A DNA stretch of 64,000 nt, from assembly GCF_021021555.1 (NCBI RefSeq), contig NZ_JAINWA010000003.1, positions 1,426,001-1,490,000 of the forward strand, in the 5' to 3' direction. This document shows, piece after piece, positions 32,872 to 41,714 of the stretch. Below the pieces are notes generated by a model. It saw only the letters and a list, made by a program, of their open reading frames with translations. It ran no database searches and was not told the origin of the DNA. The position numbers were made by a program, and so were the translations under genes. Each line of letters starts with the position of its first letter. Positions within the stretch are counted from its first letter, which is position 1. This stretch comes from Teretinema zuelzerae (GTDB lineage: Bacteria; Spirochaetota; Spirochaetia; Treponematales; Treponemataceae).

Positions 32872-35049
32872 ATGAAATTACCCCGCCCCTTCCTGACCGC
32901 AGCCGCGACTGCGGCTCTTGCCCTGTTGGTATCCGCCCCCCTTCACGCCCGGACAGAATTTCTGGCCGGAACAGTTTCGGGACTCTACCGTCTCGCCGCA
33001 AGCCAGGCAGTCAGCCTGTGGAAAGGCGGCGAGGTGCGGAAAATCATGAAAACCCCGGACGCATGGTACATCCTTACCTCCGCCGGAGTATTCCGCAGCG
33101 CCGATCTTGCCGCGTTCGAAGAACGGAACTCGGGCCTCCCCGTGAAAACGATAAAAATTCCCGGACCCGAAGGAAAAACCTTCGCCCGGGAAGTGCAGGA
33201 GCTCAAGGACCTTGAAATCCATCCGCTCAAGCCCGAGATTATGGTCACCGCGACCAAGGACGCCGTGTATCTGACGAGAGACGGCGGACTGAACTGGAAA
33301 AGCCTCGGGCTCAGCGCCGCTACCGCAGGCGCAAAGGCAGTCGCCGTCGGAGATTTTACGAATTCCGCCGGAGTCCCCGCGCTTACGGTGTTCATGTCTC
33401 ATCCGATCTACGGAATTTCCTGGAAATATCCCGACTCGGGATCAGCGGCATGGACGGACATGAACGGCGGGCTCGAGAAAGTCCCCACGATCAAATGGCC
33501 GGACGAAGTCTCCGACCTCGCCGTCGTCGTCCAAAACGGAAAAACGGTTCTCTACGCGTCTCAAACCTTCATGCCCCGGTTGTACCGCCTCGACTGGACG
33601 GCGCGCAGCTTCGTCCAAATATGGAAGGGCGCCGCTCCCGCCGACACCGTGGACGGCCTATCGGTCACTCCGCAGGGAATCGTCTTTTCCGCTCCGTCAG
33701 GAATCAGGGAATTCAGGCAAGCAGGGGAGCCGTTCTCTCAAGGCTCGGCGTCCGCAGGAACAGCGGAACAGCTTCCGCTCTGGGACCCCCAGCTGATGCT
33801 CGCCCCGGAACAGCTCCTTTCCGCGTGGATTGCGGAATCCTGGACCGGAGGCAGGGGCCCCGTCTCGCTCAGCGAACTCTGGCTCCGTCAGCCCGAACAG
33901 GTGATTACCCCCCACTGGAAGACGGCGAACGGAAAAAAGGGAAACTATCTTCCCGTTCATCAGGTCGTCTCGTCCGACGGCTACGACGCCCATCTCAAAA
34001 CGCTGAAGGACAACGGGCTGAACATGCTCGTCGTCGATATGAAGGACGATATCGGAACCCTGCGGTACGACGCGAAGGACCCGCTCGTACTTAAAAAGGC
34101 GCGCGTAGGCAGGGGAATCCAGCTTGAGCCCTTTACCGCGAAGGCGAAGGAAAACGGCATATGGCTCGTCGCGCGCATCGTCGTGTTCAAGGACAAGTCG
34201 CTCGCGTCCTGGGGCGGCCAGCGCTATGCGGTGTGGGATTCCAAGGAAAACAAGCCCTGGCAGGGATACGAAAACATCGTCAAGAAAATTCCCGCTTCGG
34301 CCGACGGAAGCGAAGCTGAAAAAACGGAAACAGTCCGCAAATATTACGAAGAATACTGGGTGGACCCCTACAGCGAAGAAGTGTGGGAATACAACGTCGC
34401 CGTCGCAAAGGAGCTGATCGAGCGGGGCTTCGACGAAATCCAGTTCGACTATATCCGCTTCCCGACCGACGGAATAAATCTTTCGCAGGCGGGATACCGA
34501 TGGCAGGACAAGGGCATGGACAAGGAAAGCGCCCTTATGTCGTTCCTGTCCTACGCAAGGAAGGAGATAAACGCTCCCGTTTCAATCGATATTTACGGAG
34601 CGAACGGATGGTACCGCACCGGCGCGCGAACCGGGCAGGACGTCGAGCTGCTCGCGCGCTACGTGGACATCATCTGCCCCATGTTCTATCCCAGCCACTT
34701 CGAGCAGGGCTTTCTCGCCCAGTCTCCAGCGGAGGAACGGCCGTACAGGATCTACTACTACGGCTCCTACCGCAATACGATCATTGCGCGAAAACACGCC
34801 ATCGTCCGCCCCTGGGCGCAGGCCTTCTACCTGAACGTATCCTACGACCGCGCATGGTACAATCAGGATTACGTGCAACGCCAGGTGTTCGGAACGCGGG
34901 ACTCGGTCGACCGCGGCTACATGTACTGGAACAACTCCGGCCGCTACGGGGACCTCAGGCCGGACATCTCGGCCGAAACAAGCTATCCCTGGCCGAGCCC
35001 CGAGGCCGCGTTCAGCAAGGGCAGGGCGATTTTCTCGAATCCGAAATAG
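32872..35049 (+). CDS. Exported DUF4015-type putative glycoside hydrolase with beta-propeller N-terminus
   Basis: A 725-residue secreted protein with a signal peptide (residues 1-28). The N-terminal ~320 residues include BNR/sortilin-like repeats (for example YLTRDGGLNWKSL), suggesting a beta-propeller. From about residue 365 follows the DUF4015 glycoside-hydrolase-like TIM barrel: NMLVVDMKDDIGTLRYD, WLVARIVVFKDKSLA and FDEIQFDYIRFP, with the acidic residues on strand ends expected of a hydrolase. Substrate unknown; the fold is known from other spirochaetes and Gram-positives. A TATCCT -10 box ends ten bases before the ATG. Followed nine bases later by the PAP2 gene. Confidence 0.75.
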   Translation: MKLPRPFLTAAATAALALLVSAPLHARTEFLAGTVSGLYRLAASQAVSLWKGGEVRKIMKTPDAWYILTSAGVFRSADLAAFEERNSGLPVKTIKIPGPEGKTFAREVQELKDLEIHPLKPEIMVTATKDAVYLTRDGGLNWKSLGLSAATAGAKAVAVGDFTNSAGVPALTVFMSHPIYGISWKYPDSGSAAWTDMNGGLEKVPTIKWPDEVSDLAVVVQNGKTVLYASQTFMPRLYRLDWTARSFVQIWKGAAPADTVDGLSVTPQGIVFSAPSGIREFRQAGEPFSQGSASAGTAEQLPLWDPQLMLAPEQLLSAWIAESWTGGRGPVSLSELWLRQPEQVITPHWKTANGKKGNYLPVHQVVSSDGYDAHLKTLKDNGLNMLVVDMKDDIGTLRYDAKDPLVLKKARVGRGIQLEPFTAKAKENGIWLVARIVVFKDKSLASWGGQRYAVWDSKENKPWQGYENIVKKIPASADGSEAEKTETVRKYYEEYWVDPYSEEVWEYNVAVAKELIERGFDEIQFDYIRFPTDGINLSQAGYRWQDKGMDKESALMSFLSYARKEINAPVSIDIYGANGWYRTGARTGQDVELLARYVDIICPMFYPSHFEQGFLAQSPAEERPYRIYYYGSYRNTIIARKHAIVRPWAQAFYLNVSYDRAWYNQDYVQRQVFGTRDSVDRGYMYWNNSGRYGDLRPDISAETSYPWPSPEAAFSKGRAIFSNPK

Positions 35050-35058
35050 GAGACGCGC

Positions 35059-36135
35059 ATGGAACCGTCGATCATAAGCGCCGCCGACCCGCTGTCGAGC
35101 GCGGCCTCAGCAGCCCTTCATCCCGTTCATGAATGGGGAATATCAGTTATTCGAGCCGTTCAGGAATTCGGCGGACGGCCGCTTGAACTGATCGCCGAGG
35201 CGTTTTCCTTCGTCGGCGGACCGGCTGTATATATTCTGATAATCGCCGCGCTCTATTGGTGCGTCGACGAACGCAAAGGATACGCGGCGGGCCTCGTGCT
35301 CTTCGTCTCCAACGGCGTCAACATCGCCTTAAAAGAATCCTTCCGCGTTCCCCGGCCGTTTTCCCATGATCCTTCGATAAAACTGATCGATGAAACCGGC
35401 TGGTCGACGCCTTCCGGCCATTCGCAAAATTCCGCGGCCTTTTGGCCCTTTCTTGTTTTTTCCCCGAAGCGTAAATCGGCGGGAACCGAAACCGCTGCCG
35501 GCACAGCCCTTCCGGACGGCGTAAAGCGCGCGGGACTCCCGCCCGTCGCCGGTGTTCTCGCGGCAGTCGGTCTCCCTCTTCTGATCGGCCTAAGCAGGAT
35601 CGGTCTCGGGGTGCACTACCCCACCGACGTGCTCGCAGGCTGGCTGGCAGGAGCCGCGATATCTGCGGCTGCCCTCTTCGCAGTTCCGGCGCTAAGGCGC
35701 AACCCCGCAGCGCTCCGCCTTGCAGACGCGCTCGCCCGAAGCGCCGCTCGTTCGGGAAAGTCGATGCGGAGCTTCCGGCTCTCATTCGCCGCGGCCGCAG
35801 CACTTCTGCTCAACGCCTTTTCCGCCGGAGACGCCTCGATGGGCGGCATGATTTTCGGCTTCGCGGCCGGGCGGATACTGCTCACCGATACCGGAAAAAC
35901 AGGAGCCCGCTTCACCGCCGCGGAGGGAAGCTTCGCGAAAAAAACAGTCCGGTTCGCTTTGGGGCTCGCCGGACTCGGTTGCATCTATGTCGGATTAAAA
36001 TTCGTTTTCCCCGGCGAAGGAAGCCGCTGGTACAGCCTCTTCCGTTTCGTCCGCTACGGACTCGCCGGAACGTGGGCGACCTGGGCCGCCCCGCGCCTTT
36101 TTATTTTGACCGGTCTTTCACGAACCGATCGATGA
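35059..36135 (+). CDS. PAP2-family membrane phosphatase
   Basis: A 358-residue polytopic membrane protein of the phosphatidic-acid-phosphatase 2 superfamily. The three active-site motifs are present: KESFRVPRP, PSGHSQ and SRIGLGVHYPTD, the last two holding the catalytic His residues. The long C-terminal region adds further membrane helices, as in undecaprenyl- or lipid-phosphate phosphatases of spirochaetes. It might act in polyprenyl-phosphate recycling alongside the UppP elsewhere in this window. Its 3' end overlaps the 3' end of galU on the other strand by 35 bases. Confidence 0.82.
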   Translation: MEPSIISAADPLSSAASAALHPVHEWGISVIRAVQEFGGRPLELIAEAFSFVGGPAVYILIIAALYWCVDERKGYAAGLVLFVSNGVNIALKESFRVPRPFSHDPSIKLIDETGWSTPSGHSQNSAAFWPFLVFSPKRKSAGTETAAGTALPDGVKRAGLPPVAGVLAAVGLPLLIGLSRIGLGVHYPTDVLAGWLAGAAISAAALFAVPALRRNPAALRLADALARSAARSGKSMRSFRLSFAAAAALLLNAFSAGDASMGGMIFGFAAGRILLTDTGKTGARFTAAEGSFAKKTVRFALGLAGLGCIYVGLKFVFPGEGSRWYSLFRFVRYGLAGTWATWAAPRLFILTGLSRTDR

Positions 36136-36967
36136 CGGCGCGCAGCTCGGGCTGGGTATCGGCGTAGCGGAGAACCGCGTCGAGATATCCCGCCGGCTCG
36201 CCGGTATCGAGCCGGTCGCCCTCTGTTCTGCAATACACGACCTTTCCGGCGGCCATCAGCTTGTTCAGGGCGTATACATGAAAGTACTCGCCCGGCGTCT
36301 TTCCCGCCTTTTCAGCCTCGGCGACATGAAGAGCCCAGCCTTCGGCGAGATGCTCGAAAAACTCCGGAGCGTACAAATACCGTCCGATCGAAACCTCATG
36401 GCTCGGCTCTTTGCCGGGCGCCGGTTTTTCGACTATGCCGTTCACATGCTTTCCGTCGGCGGCGATCGACAGGACTCCGTAGCGGGACACGTCGCCGCTT
36501 TCGTGCATCGATGCCATCACCGAGCATCCGGTGAGTTCCCAGGTCTTTATCAGCTGGGCCGCGAGGGGAACATTTCCCATGTGCAGATCGTCCGGATACG
36601 CGACGACGCAGGCGTCCTTACCGATCCATTCCTTGACCTGAAGCAGAGCGTGGCCGGTGCCCATCATTTTCTGCTGGCGAACGAAGGCGATATTCGCTTT
36701 CGGCGGCTCGATAGCCTCGAGCTGCCTGGTTTTTCCTTCGCGGAGGAAGACGGACTCGAGCTCGACCTCGCGGTCGAAATAATCTTCCATCATTTTCTTT
36801 CTGCGGGAAGAAATAATGACGATGTCGGTAATTCCCGAGTTGACGAATTCATCGATGATGAATTGAATCGAGGGAATGGTGACGAGGGGAAGCATTTCCT
36901 TCGGGATGGTTTTCGTTACCGGGAGAAACCGGGTGCCGTAACCTGCGGCTACAATAATTCCTTTCAT
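36101..36967 (-). CDS. galU: UTP-glucose-1-phosphate uridylyltransferase
   Basis: Makes UDP-glucose for glycolipid and glycan synthesis; 288 residues, usual size. Nucleotide-binding start MKGIIVAAGYGTRFLPVTK, the KEMLP motif, FIIDEFVNSGI, and a late EKPAPG segment are those of GalU. The ATG at 36967 has no Shine-Dalgarno; TAGAAT (36975-36980) ends seven bases upstream, as for the divergent mnmE 47 bases away. Confidence 0.93.
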   Translation of the reverse strand: MKGIIVAAGYGTRFLPVTKTIPKEMLPLVTIPSIQFIIDEFVNSGITDIVIISSRRKKMMEDYFDREVELESVFLREGKTRQLEAIEPPKANIAFVRQQKMMGTGHALLQVKEWIGKDACVVAYPDDLHMGNVPLAAQLIKTWELTGCSVMASMHESGDVSRYGVLSIAADGKHVNGIVEKPAPGKEPSHEVSIGRYLYAPEFFEHLAEGWALHVAEAEKAGKTPGEYFHVYALNKLMAAGKVVYCRTEGDRLDTGEPAGYLDAVLRYADTQPELRAVIDRFVKDRSK

Positions 36968-37014
36968 ACCGGCGATTCTATCATCCCCCGCACCATTTCT
37001 GCTATACTTTTTCC

Positions 37015-38427
37015 ATGAAGCCATCTGAATACGCATTGCATGATCCGATCGCGGCGATCGCCACGGCCCTTGTTCCCTCAGCCCTCGGCATTGTCCGCAC
37101 GTCGGGCGCGGGCTCTATCGAACTCGCCGCCGCGGCGTTTTCCCGGTCCGAAGCCCTTCTCAAGGCGGAGGGAAACACCCTTGTCCACGGCTGGATTCTC
37201 GCCGAGGACGGCAGCAGGATCGACGAAGTAATGGCGGCCGTGTACCGCGCGCCTCGAAGCTTCACCGGCGAGGATTCCGTGGAATTCACCGGCCACGGCG
37301 GCCCGGCGGCGGTTCTCGAAATATACAAACGCCTCCTTCAAGCGGGATTCCGCGGAGCCGAACGGGGAGAGTTCACCTTCCGCTCCTTCGTCCACGGCAA
37401 ATGCGATTTGACCCGGGCGGAAGCCGTGAGGGAAATCATCGAGGCCAGAACCGGCGGCGCGCGAGGCCGCGCGGCAGGAAGGCTTTCAGGATCGCTCGAG
37501 CGGGAAATCGAAGAAGCGCGGAAGATCATCCTCTCGGCCCTCGCGGCCATAGAGGTGGAAATCGAATATCCCGAAGACGAAGAAACGACGGCGGGAGCAT
37601 GGGATCCCGCATTGACGACGGCCGCCCTCGAGAAGCTGAAAATTCTTGAATCGACCTGGAGTTCCGAACGCTTGTACCGCGAAGGAGCCCGTGTCGTGAT
37701 CGCCGGAAAAACGAACGCAGGCAAATCGAGCCTTTTCAACGCCCTCTTGAAAGAAGAACGGGCGATTGTTTCAGATATACACGGCACAACGCGCGACTGG
37801 CTCGAATCCGGCAGCGACTTCGCCGGAATCCCGGTAAACCTCTACGACACCGCGGGCATCCGCCATACCGCCGACGCGGTCGAAGCGGAAGGCGTGCAGC
37901 GTTCGCTCAATCTCGCGTCCGAAGCGGATGTTCTCATATACCTCGTCGACAGCACTGCCGGCATGACGGCAGAAGACCGGGCTCTTCTGAACGAGGGCAT
38001 CCAGGGCGACGCGACCGGATCGAAGGCGCCGGTTGTAATCGCGTGGAACAAGGCCGACAAGCCGGGAACCCTGGCGCCTCCGGAACCGGGGTCTCTCGGA
38101 GCCGAAACGCTGGTGCAAATCAGCGCGAAGACGGGAACCGGGATTTCGGACCTGGTACGCGCGGCGGCTGGGATATTGATGGAAAAGGCCGGAGGAGCGA
38201 CGAGGACGAACAGCGCCGCACTGGGAAGCGAACGGCAGAAAGCCGCCGTGCATTCAGCGGTTCTTGCGCTCGATCACGCGTTCAGGGCGGCGGAACAGGG
38301 ATTTCCGATGGATGCGATCGCCCAGGATCTGGAAGACGCGCTCGGAGCGCTCGGAGAAATCACCGGCGAAACGACGCCGGCCGATATTCTCGATGAAGTG
38401 TTTTCAGGATTTTGCGTCGGAAAATAG
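37015..38427 (+). CDS. mnmE: tRNA modification GTPase MnmE (TrmE)
   Basis: With MnmG it installs the 5-carboxymethylaminomethyl group on wobble uridine 34 of tRNAs; 470 residues. N-terminal folate-binding domain (about 1-120), helical domain, a G-domain inserted from about residue 220 with P-loop AGKTNAGKSS, DIHGTTRDW switch, DTAGI and NKAD, and the C-terminal catalytic CVGK ending. A TATACT -10 box ends six bases before the ATG and there is no Shine-Dalgarno, so the message is likely leaderless. Confidence 0.95.
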   Translation: MKPSEYALHDPIAAIATALVPSALGIVRTSGAGSIELAAAAFSRSEALLKAEGNTLVHGWILAEDGSRIDEVMAAVYRAPRSFTGEDSVEFTGHGGPAAVLEIYKRLLQAGFRGAERGEFTFRSFVHGKCDLTRAEAVREIIEARTGGARGRAAGRLSGSLEREIEEARKIILSALAAIEVEIEYPEDEETTAGAWDPALTTAALEKLKILESTWSSERLYREGARVVIAGKTNAGKSSLFNALLKEERAIVSDIHGTTRDWLESGSDFAGIPVNLYDTAGIRHTADAVEAEGVQRSLNLASEADVLIYLVDSTAGMTAEDRALLNEGIQGDATGSKAPVVIAWNKADKPGTLAPPEPGSLGAETLVQISAKTGTGISDLVRAAAGILMEKAGGATRTNSAALGSERQKAAVHSAVLALDHAFRAAEQGFPMDAIAQDLEDALGALGEITGETTPADILDEVFSGFCVGK

Positions 38428-38444
38428 GCGCTGTCCCCGGACGG

Positions 38445-39089
38445 TCAGAACTTTCCGAACAGGGGCCGGGAACCGGACTTTATCCAGCGGGCTCCGCCCC
38501 GTTCCGGCGCGGCGGACACGAGCCGCTCGGCCAGCCATTCGGCGTCTTCCGCAGGATTTTCGCCTTCCAGGCGGACGAGCAGCGTTTGCAGGCCGCCCTT
38601 CGCCGAAGCGCCGAACGCCTCGGCGGTCTCCTCCGCAAGACGGCAGAACGCCGCTTCCAGCATCGCAGCCGCCTTCGCCTTGGAGGGAGAAGAGCCGGCT
38701 CTCTGTACGAACACCAGCTTTCCCCGGTTCTGCGCGCGCAGATGCTCTTCCATAACGGCAGAAAGAAGAAAAAGGCCCCTGTTCCATTCTTCAAGGAAGG
38801 CGGCGGATTCCTCCAGCGATACGCGGGCGCAGGAATCTTCGGTTTCAGGGCCGTCGTACACGAACACGACGCTGTCTACTGATTCGCAGCGGTTTTTCAT
38901 CGATACGCTCACCGTTCGCGCGGAAAGAAGCGAGAGACGGTTCCAAAGAATCGTCCCCGGAGCGGGGCTTTCATGCACATGCGCCGCCGAGGCCGTCAAA
39001 AAGGCCTCGCCTCCCCGGGAGCGGAGACTCTCGGCCAACCGCAAGGAAAAAGAGCTTGAACTGTCGGATATCAGGGCTGAATGGCTCAT
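38445..39089 (-). CDS. Unrecognised protein with degenerate SDR-like features
   Basis: I do not recognise this 214-residue protein. Its start (ALISDSSSSFSLRLAESL) and helix-strand order resemble a short-chain dehydrogenase with a damaged nucleotide-binding loop: the Gly-rich TGxxxGxG motif is replaced by serines, and there is no YxxxK. A strand KLVFVQRAGSS and following helix fit the region after the usual catalytic Ser. It may have lost catalysis and kept the fold. A TATACT box ends eight bases before the ATG. It stands alone between mnmE and the hybrid kinase. Confidence 0.5.
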   Translation of the reverse strand: MSHSALISDSSSSFSLRLAESLRSRGGEAFLTASAAHVHESPAPGTILWNRLSLLSARTVSVSMKNRCESVDSVVFVYDGPETEDSCARVSLEESAAFLEEWNRGLFLLSAVMEEHLRAQNRGKLVFVQRAGSSPSKAKAAAMLEAAFCRLAEETAEAFGASAKGGLQTLLVRLEGENPAEDAEWLAERLVSAAPERGGARWIKSGSRPLFGKF

Positions 39090-39116
39090 ACAGTTTCAGT
39101 ATACCGGCTTCTTGAA

Positions 39117-41663
39117 TCAGGTTACAAGCACATTCGACAAAGCCGTCCGCAATTCTTCAAGCGTATACGGTTTTTGAATCACTCCGCAAAAACCGTAGTC
39201 CTTGAAACGCGCCAATACCGGGTCGTCTGAATATCCCGACGAGATGAAAAGGAGGGCGTCCGGATCGAGTGCGCGGATTTCCCGGGCGCAGTCGGAACCG
39301 CTCATGCCGTGCGGCACCACCTGGTCCAGGACGCAGAAGGCGAACGGCTTCTCGGCCTTAACCGCCTGCCGATACAGGGCGAGCGCCTGCTCTCCGCTTC
39401 TCGACTGAGTTACTTCGTACCCGAGGGACCCGAGCATACCCGCGGCGGTTTCCAACACCATGGCGTCGTCGTCCATGAGCAGAACCCGGGTTCCGTCCAG
39501 AACAGCATGGGGATTATGGGAAGAATCGCCGTCGACAAAGTCTGGATCCGCCGGAACGATTATGTTGAATACCGCTCCGTCCGGAGCCGATTCCGCCCAG
39601 ACCGAGCCTTTGTGGTTCTGGATGACGGAAAACACGATGGAAAGCCCCATGCCGGTGCCCTTTTCCTTCGTAGTGAAAAACGGATCGAAAATATGCGGCT
39701 TGATCTCGTCCGGAATTCCCGGCCCCTGGTCCTTTACCTGAATCTTCACGTACGTGTCTCGCGGAAGAGGCAAAGAATCGGTTCCGAGGGGGCACCGGTG
39801 CGGCGAGGTTTCGCGAAGATCCAGATTCTCGGCGCTAATCTCGATGATTCCCTTGCGGTCCATCGCCTCTACCGCGTTGCCGACCAGATTCGCGATCACC
39901 TGTCCGAACTGGATGCGGTCTACGCGGACAGCCCAAACATCCTGCGGTATATCGAAGAGGCATGCGACAGCCGTGTCGGACACCGCGAGCATGGAGGAAT
40001 CGACGATGAGGGAGCGCAGGGGGCATACGCTGATGACCGGAGTCCCTCCCCGGGAAAAGGCCAGTAGCTGGCGGGTCATTTCGCGGGCCCGAAGGCACGC
40101 GTACTCCGCTTTTTCTATCGGAGAACGGGCGTTGACCTCGCTCACCCGCATTTTCGCCAAACCGATGTGGCCGAGAATGACCGCGAGAATGTTGTTGAAA
40201 TCGTGGGCGATTCCGCCGGCAAGCACTCCGATCGTTTCGACCTTCTGCTTCCGGGTCAGAGCTTCGCGCATCTGTTCCTGCTGGGTCACATCGGTGACGG
40301 AAAGCAGCATGCGGCGGCTCTGGTTCAAATCGAAGGAAACGGCCGAGAGGCGGCATTTCCGCACAATCTTTCCGGGAATGGCGATGCGCGCCGAAAATTC
40401 GGGAACCGAGCCTTCCATAAGGACCTTTTCCACGAGAGACGGGATGTTCATCCCGTCCATCTCCAGTCCGATGCCCTGCAGATTGCGCCCCACGAGAGAA
40501 TGGGTGGGGGTTTCCAGAATCTCTTCGATGGCCGGGTTCGCGTCGGTAATTGTGCTCGAATCCAGATCGACTATCAAAATGCCCGAGGGATTGAAAATGA
40601 ACATCCGCGAAAACTTTCTTTCCGACAAGGCCAATCCCCGCGCCGCGTATTCGCGATCGGAGATTTCCTTCATGAGCTGCCGGGTAATACGCATATCGGT
40701 GGCGGAAATGACGTAGCCGGTCCGGCGCTTGCGCAGATCCACCAGGGAAACAACCCGCAGGTCGACCGGAATTTCCTCGCCGGATTCGGTTGTAAGCCAG
40801 GCGTCGATGGACGGGCTTCGCACCGAGCCGGTTTCAGAATCCCGCCAGCAATACCGGATGAGCCACTGCATTCTGCGGGACGCGCTCAGTTCCGGGTGGA
40901 TGATCAGCTCCTCAATGCCGCTGCCGCGGACCCGCAGCGAGCTGAATCCGCTGAGCTGATATCCCCGACGGTTCATCCGCGTCACATGGCCGGTGGAGTC
41001 CAGAATCAGGACAATATCGAAGACGTTGTCCATGATGACCAGATTGTCCTGGCCGGTTATTTCCTCCAGCAGATGAAGCATATTGACGATGATGTGCAAA
41101 ACCAGATACCAGAGAGAAAGAACCCACAGCAAGCCGGCGAAGGATCTGAAGAAGCTGATGACCAGGCCGAGCGAAAAGGCGGAAAAAACCATCAGGATCC
41201 ATTCCGCGTCGCGCCGTGCGCGGAAATCGCTCGCGGAACGCACCCATTTTAGCAGCATCCAGAACGTTCCGACCGCGGAAAGAGTTCCGAACACCAGACT
41301 CACGCCTATTTTACCGATATGGCCGGGAGCCAGCAGAGTCAACAGGGTGATTACGACCGGAAATGAAGGAGCGTACTTGAAAAAGCGCACTCTCGGGCTG
41401 GAAGTCAAGTCCAGAAGGAAGGAAAAATAGAATACCACGCTCGTCCAGCATAGCAATACCATTAACGGAAAGAGCCAAGCCGAATGAGGGTTTCCCGGAG
41501 AGAAGGCAAAGAGGGAAGCCGCGACGCTCGGAATTATGGATAACCCGAACGCCCCGAGACGATAATGCACGGAAAGCTTGTTCGGACGCGCCAGATTATA
41601 GGCCGCGCAAACGGCTATCAGCACAAGGCTCAACGCCGCGTTCAACAAAAACCAGTTATCCAT
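39117..41663 (-). CDS. Hybrid sensor histidine kinase with 7TM input and C-terminal receiver
   Basis: An 848-residue hybrid kinase. About seven hydrophobic helices occupy residues 5-205 (7TM sensor type). Two PAS domains follow (about 205-330 and 345-460), then a HisKA domain with acceptor His487 in AGGIAHDFNNIL, an ATPase domain ending with TGMGLSIVF, and a receiver domain (about 728-845) with acidic LLMDDDA, phospho-acceptor Asp in CVLDQVVP and Lys in VIQKPYT. The output partner is not adjacent. AGAGGT precedes the ATG at 41663. Confidence 0.88.
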   Translation of the reverse strand: MDNWFLLNAALSLVLIAVCAAYNLARPNKLSVHYRLGAFGLSIIPSVAASLFAFSPGNPHSAWLFPLMVLLCWTSVVFYFSFLLDLTSSPRVRFFKYAPSFPVVITLLTLLAPGHIGKIGVSLVFGTLSAVGTFWMLLKWVRSASDFRARRDAEWILMVFSAFSLGLVISFFRSFAGLLWVLSLWYLVLHIIVNMLHLLEEITGQDNLVIMDNVFDIVLILDSTGHVTRMNRRGYQLSGFSSLRVRGSGIEELIIHPELSASRRMQWLIRYCWRDSETGSVRSPSIDAWLTTESGEEIPVDLRVVSLVDLRKRRTGYVISATDMRITRQLMKEISDREYAARGLALSERKFSRMFIFNPSGILIVDLDSSTITDANPAIEEILETPTHSLVGRNLQGIGLEMDGMNIPSLVEKVLMEGSVPEFSARIAIPGKIVRKCRLSAVSFDLNQSRRMLLSVTDVTQQEQMREALTRKQKVETIGVLAGGIAHDFNNILAVILGHIGLAKMRVSEVNARSPIEKAEYACLRAREMTRQLLAFSRGGTPVISVCPLRSLIVDSSMLAVSDTAVACLFDIPQDVWAVRVDRIQFGQVIANLVGNAVEAMDRKGIIEISAENLDLRETSPHRCPLGTDSLPLPRDTYVKIQVKDQGPGIPDEIKPHIFDPFFTTKEKGTGMGLSIVFSVIQNHKGSVWAESAPDGAVFNIIVPADPDFVDGDSSHNPHAVLDGTRVLLMDDDAMVLETAAGMLGSLGYEVTQSRSGEQALALYRQAVKAEKPFAFCVLDQVVPHGMSGSDCAREIRALDPDALLFISSGYSDDPVLARFKDYGFCGVIQKPYTLEELRTALSNVLVT

Positions 41664-41679
41664 ACGAACCTCTTCTGAG

Positions 41680-41708
41680 TTGACGGGACTCTGAGCATTG
41701 GGTATCCT
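41680..41708 (+). promoter_or_regulatory. Promoter of the cation symporter gene
   Basis: -35 TTGACG (41680-41685), 17-base spacer, -10 TATCCT (41703-41708). The -10 ends six bases before the ATG at 41715, so the start point should fall on or next to the A of the start codon. Confidence 0.65.
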
Positions 41709-41714
41709 TCACCA

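Noticed and set aside
36268-36275. CGTATACA-like core inside galU
   Set aside because: Matches only the core of the glucan operator and lies in coding sequence; likely chance.
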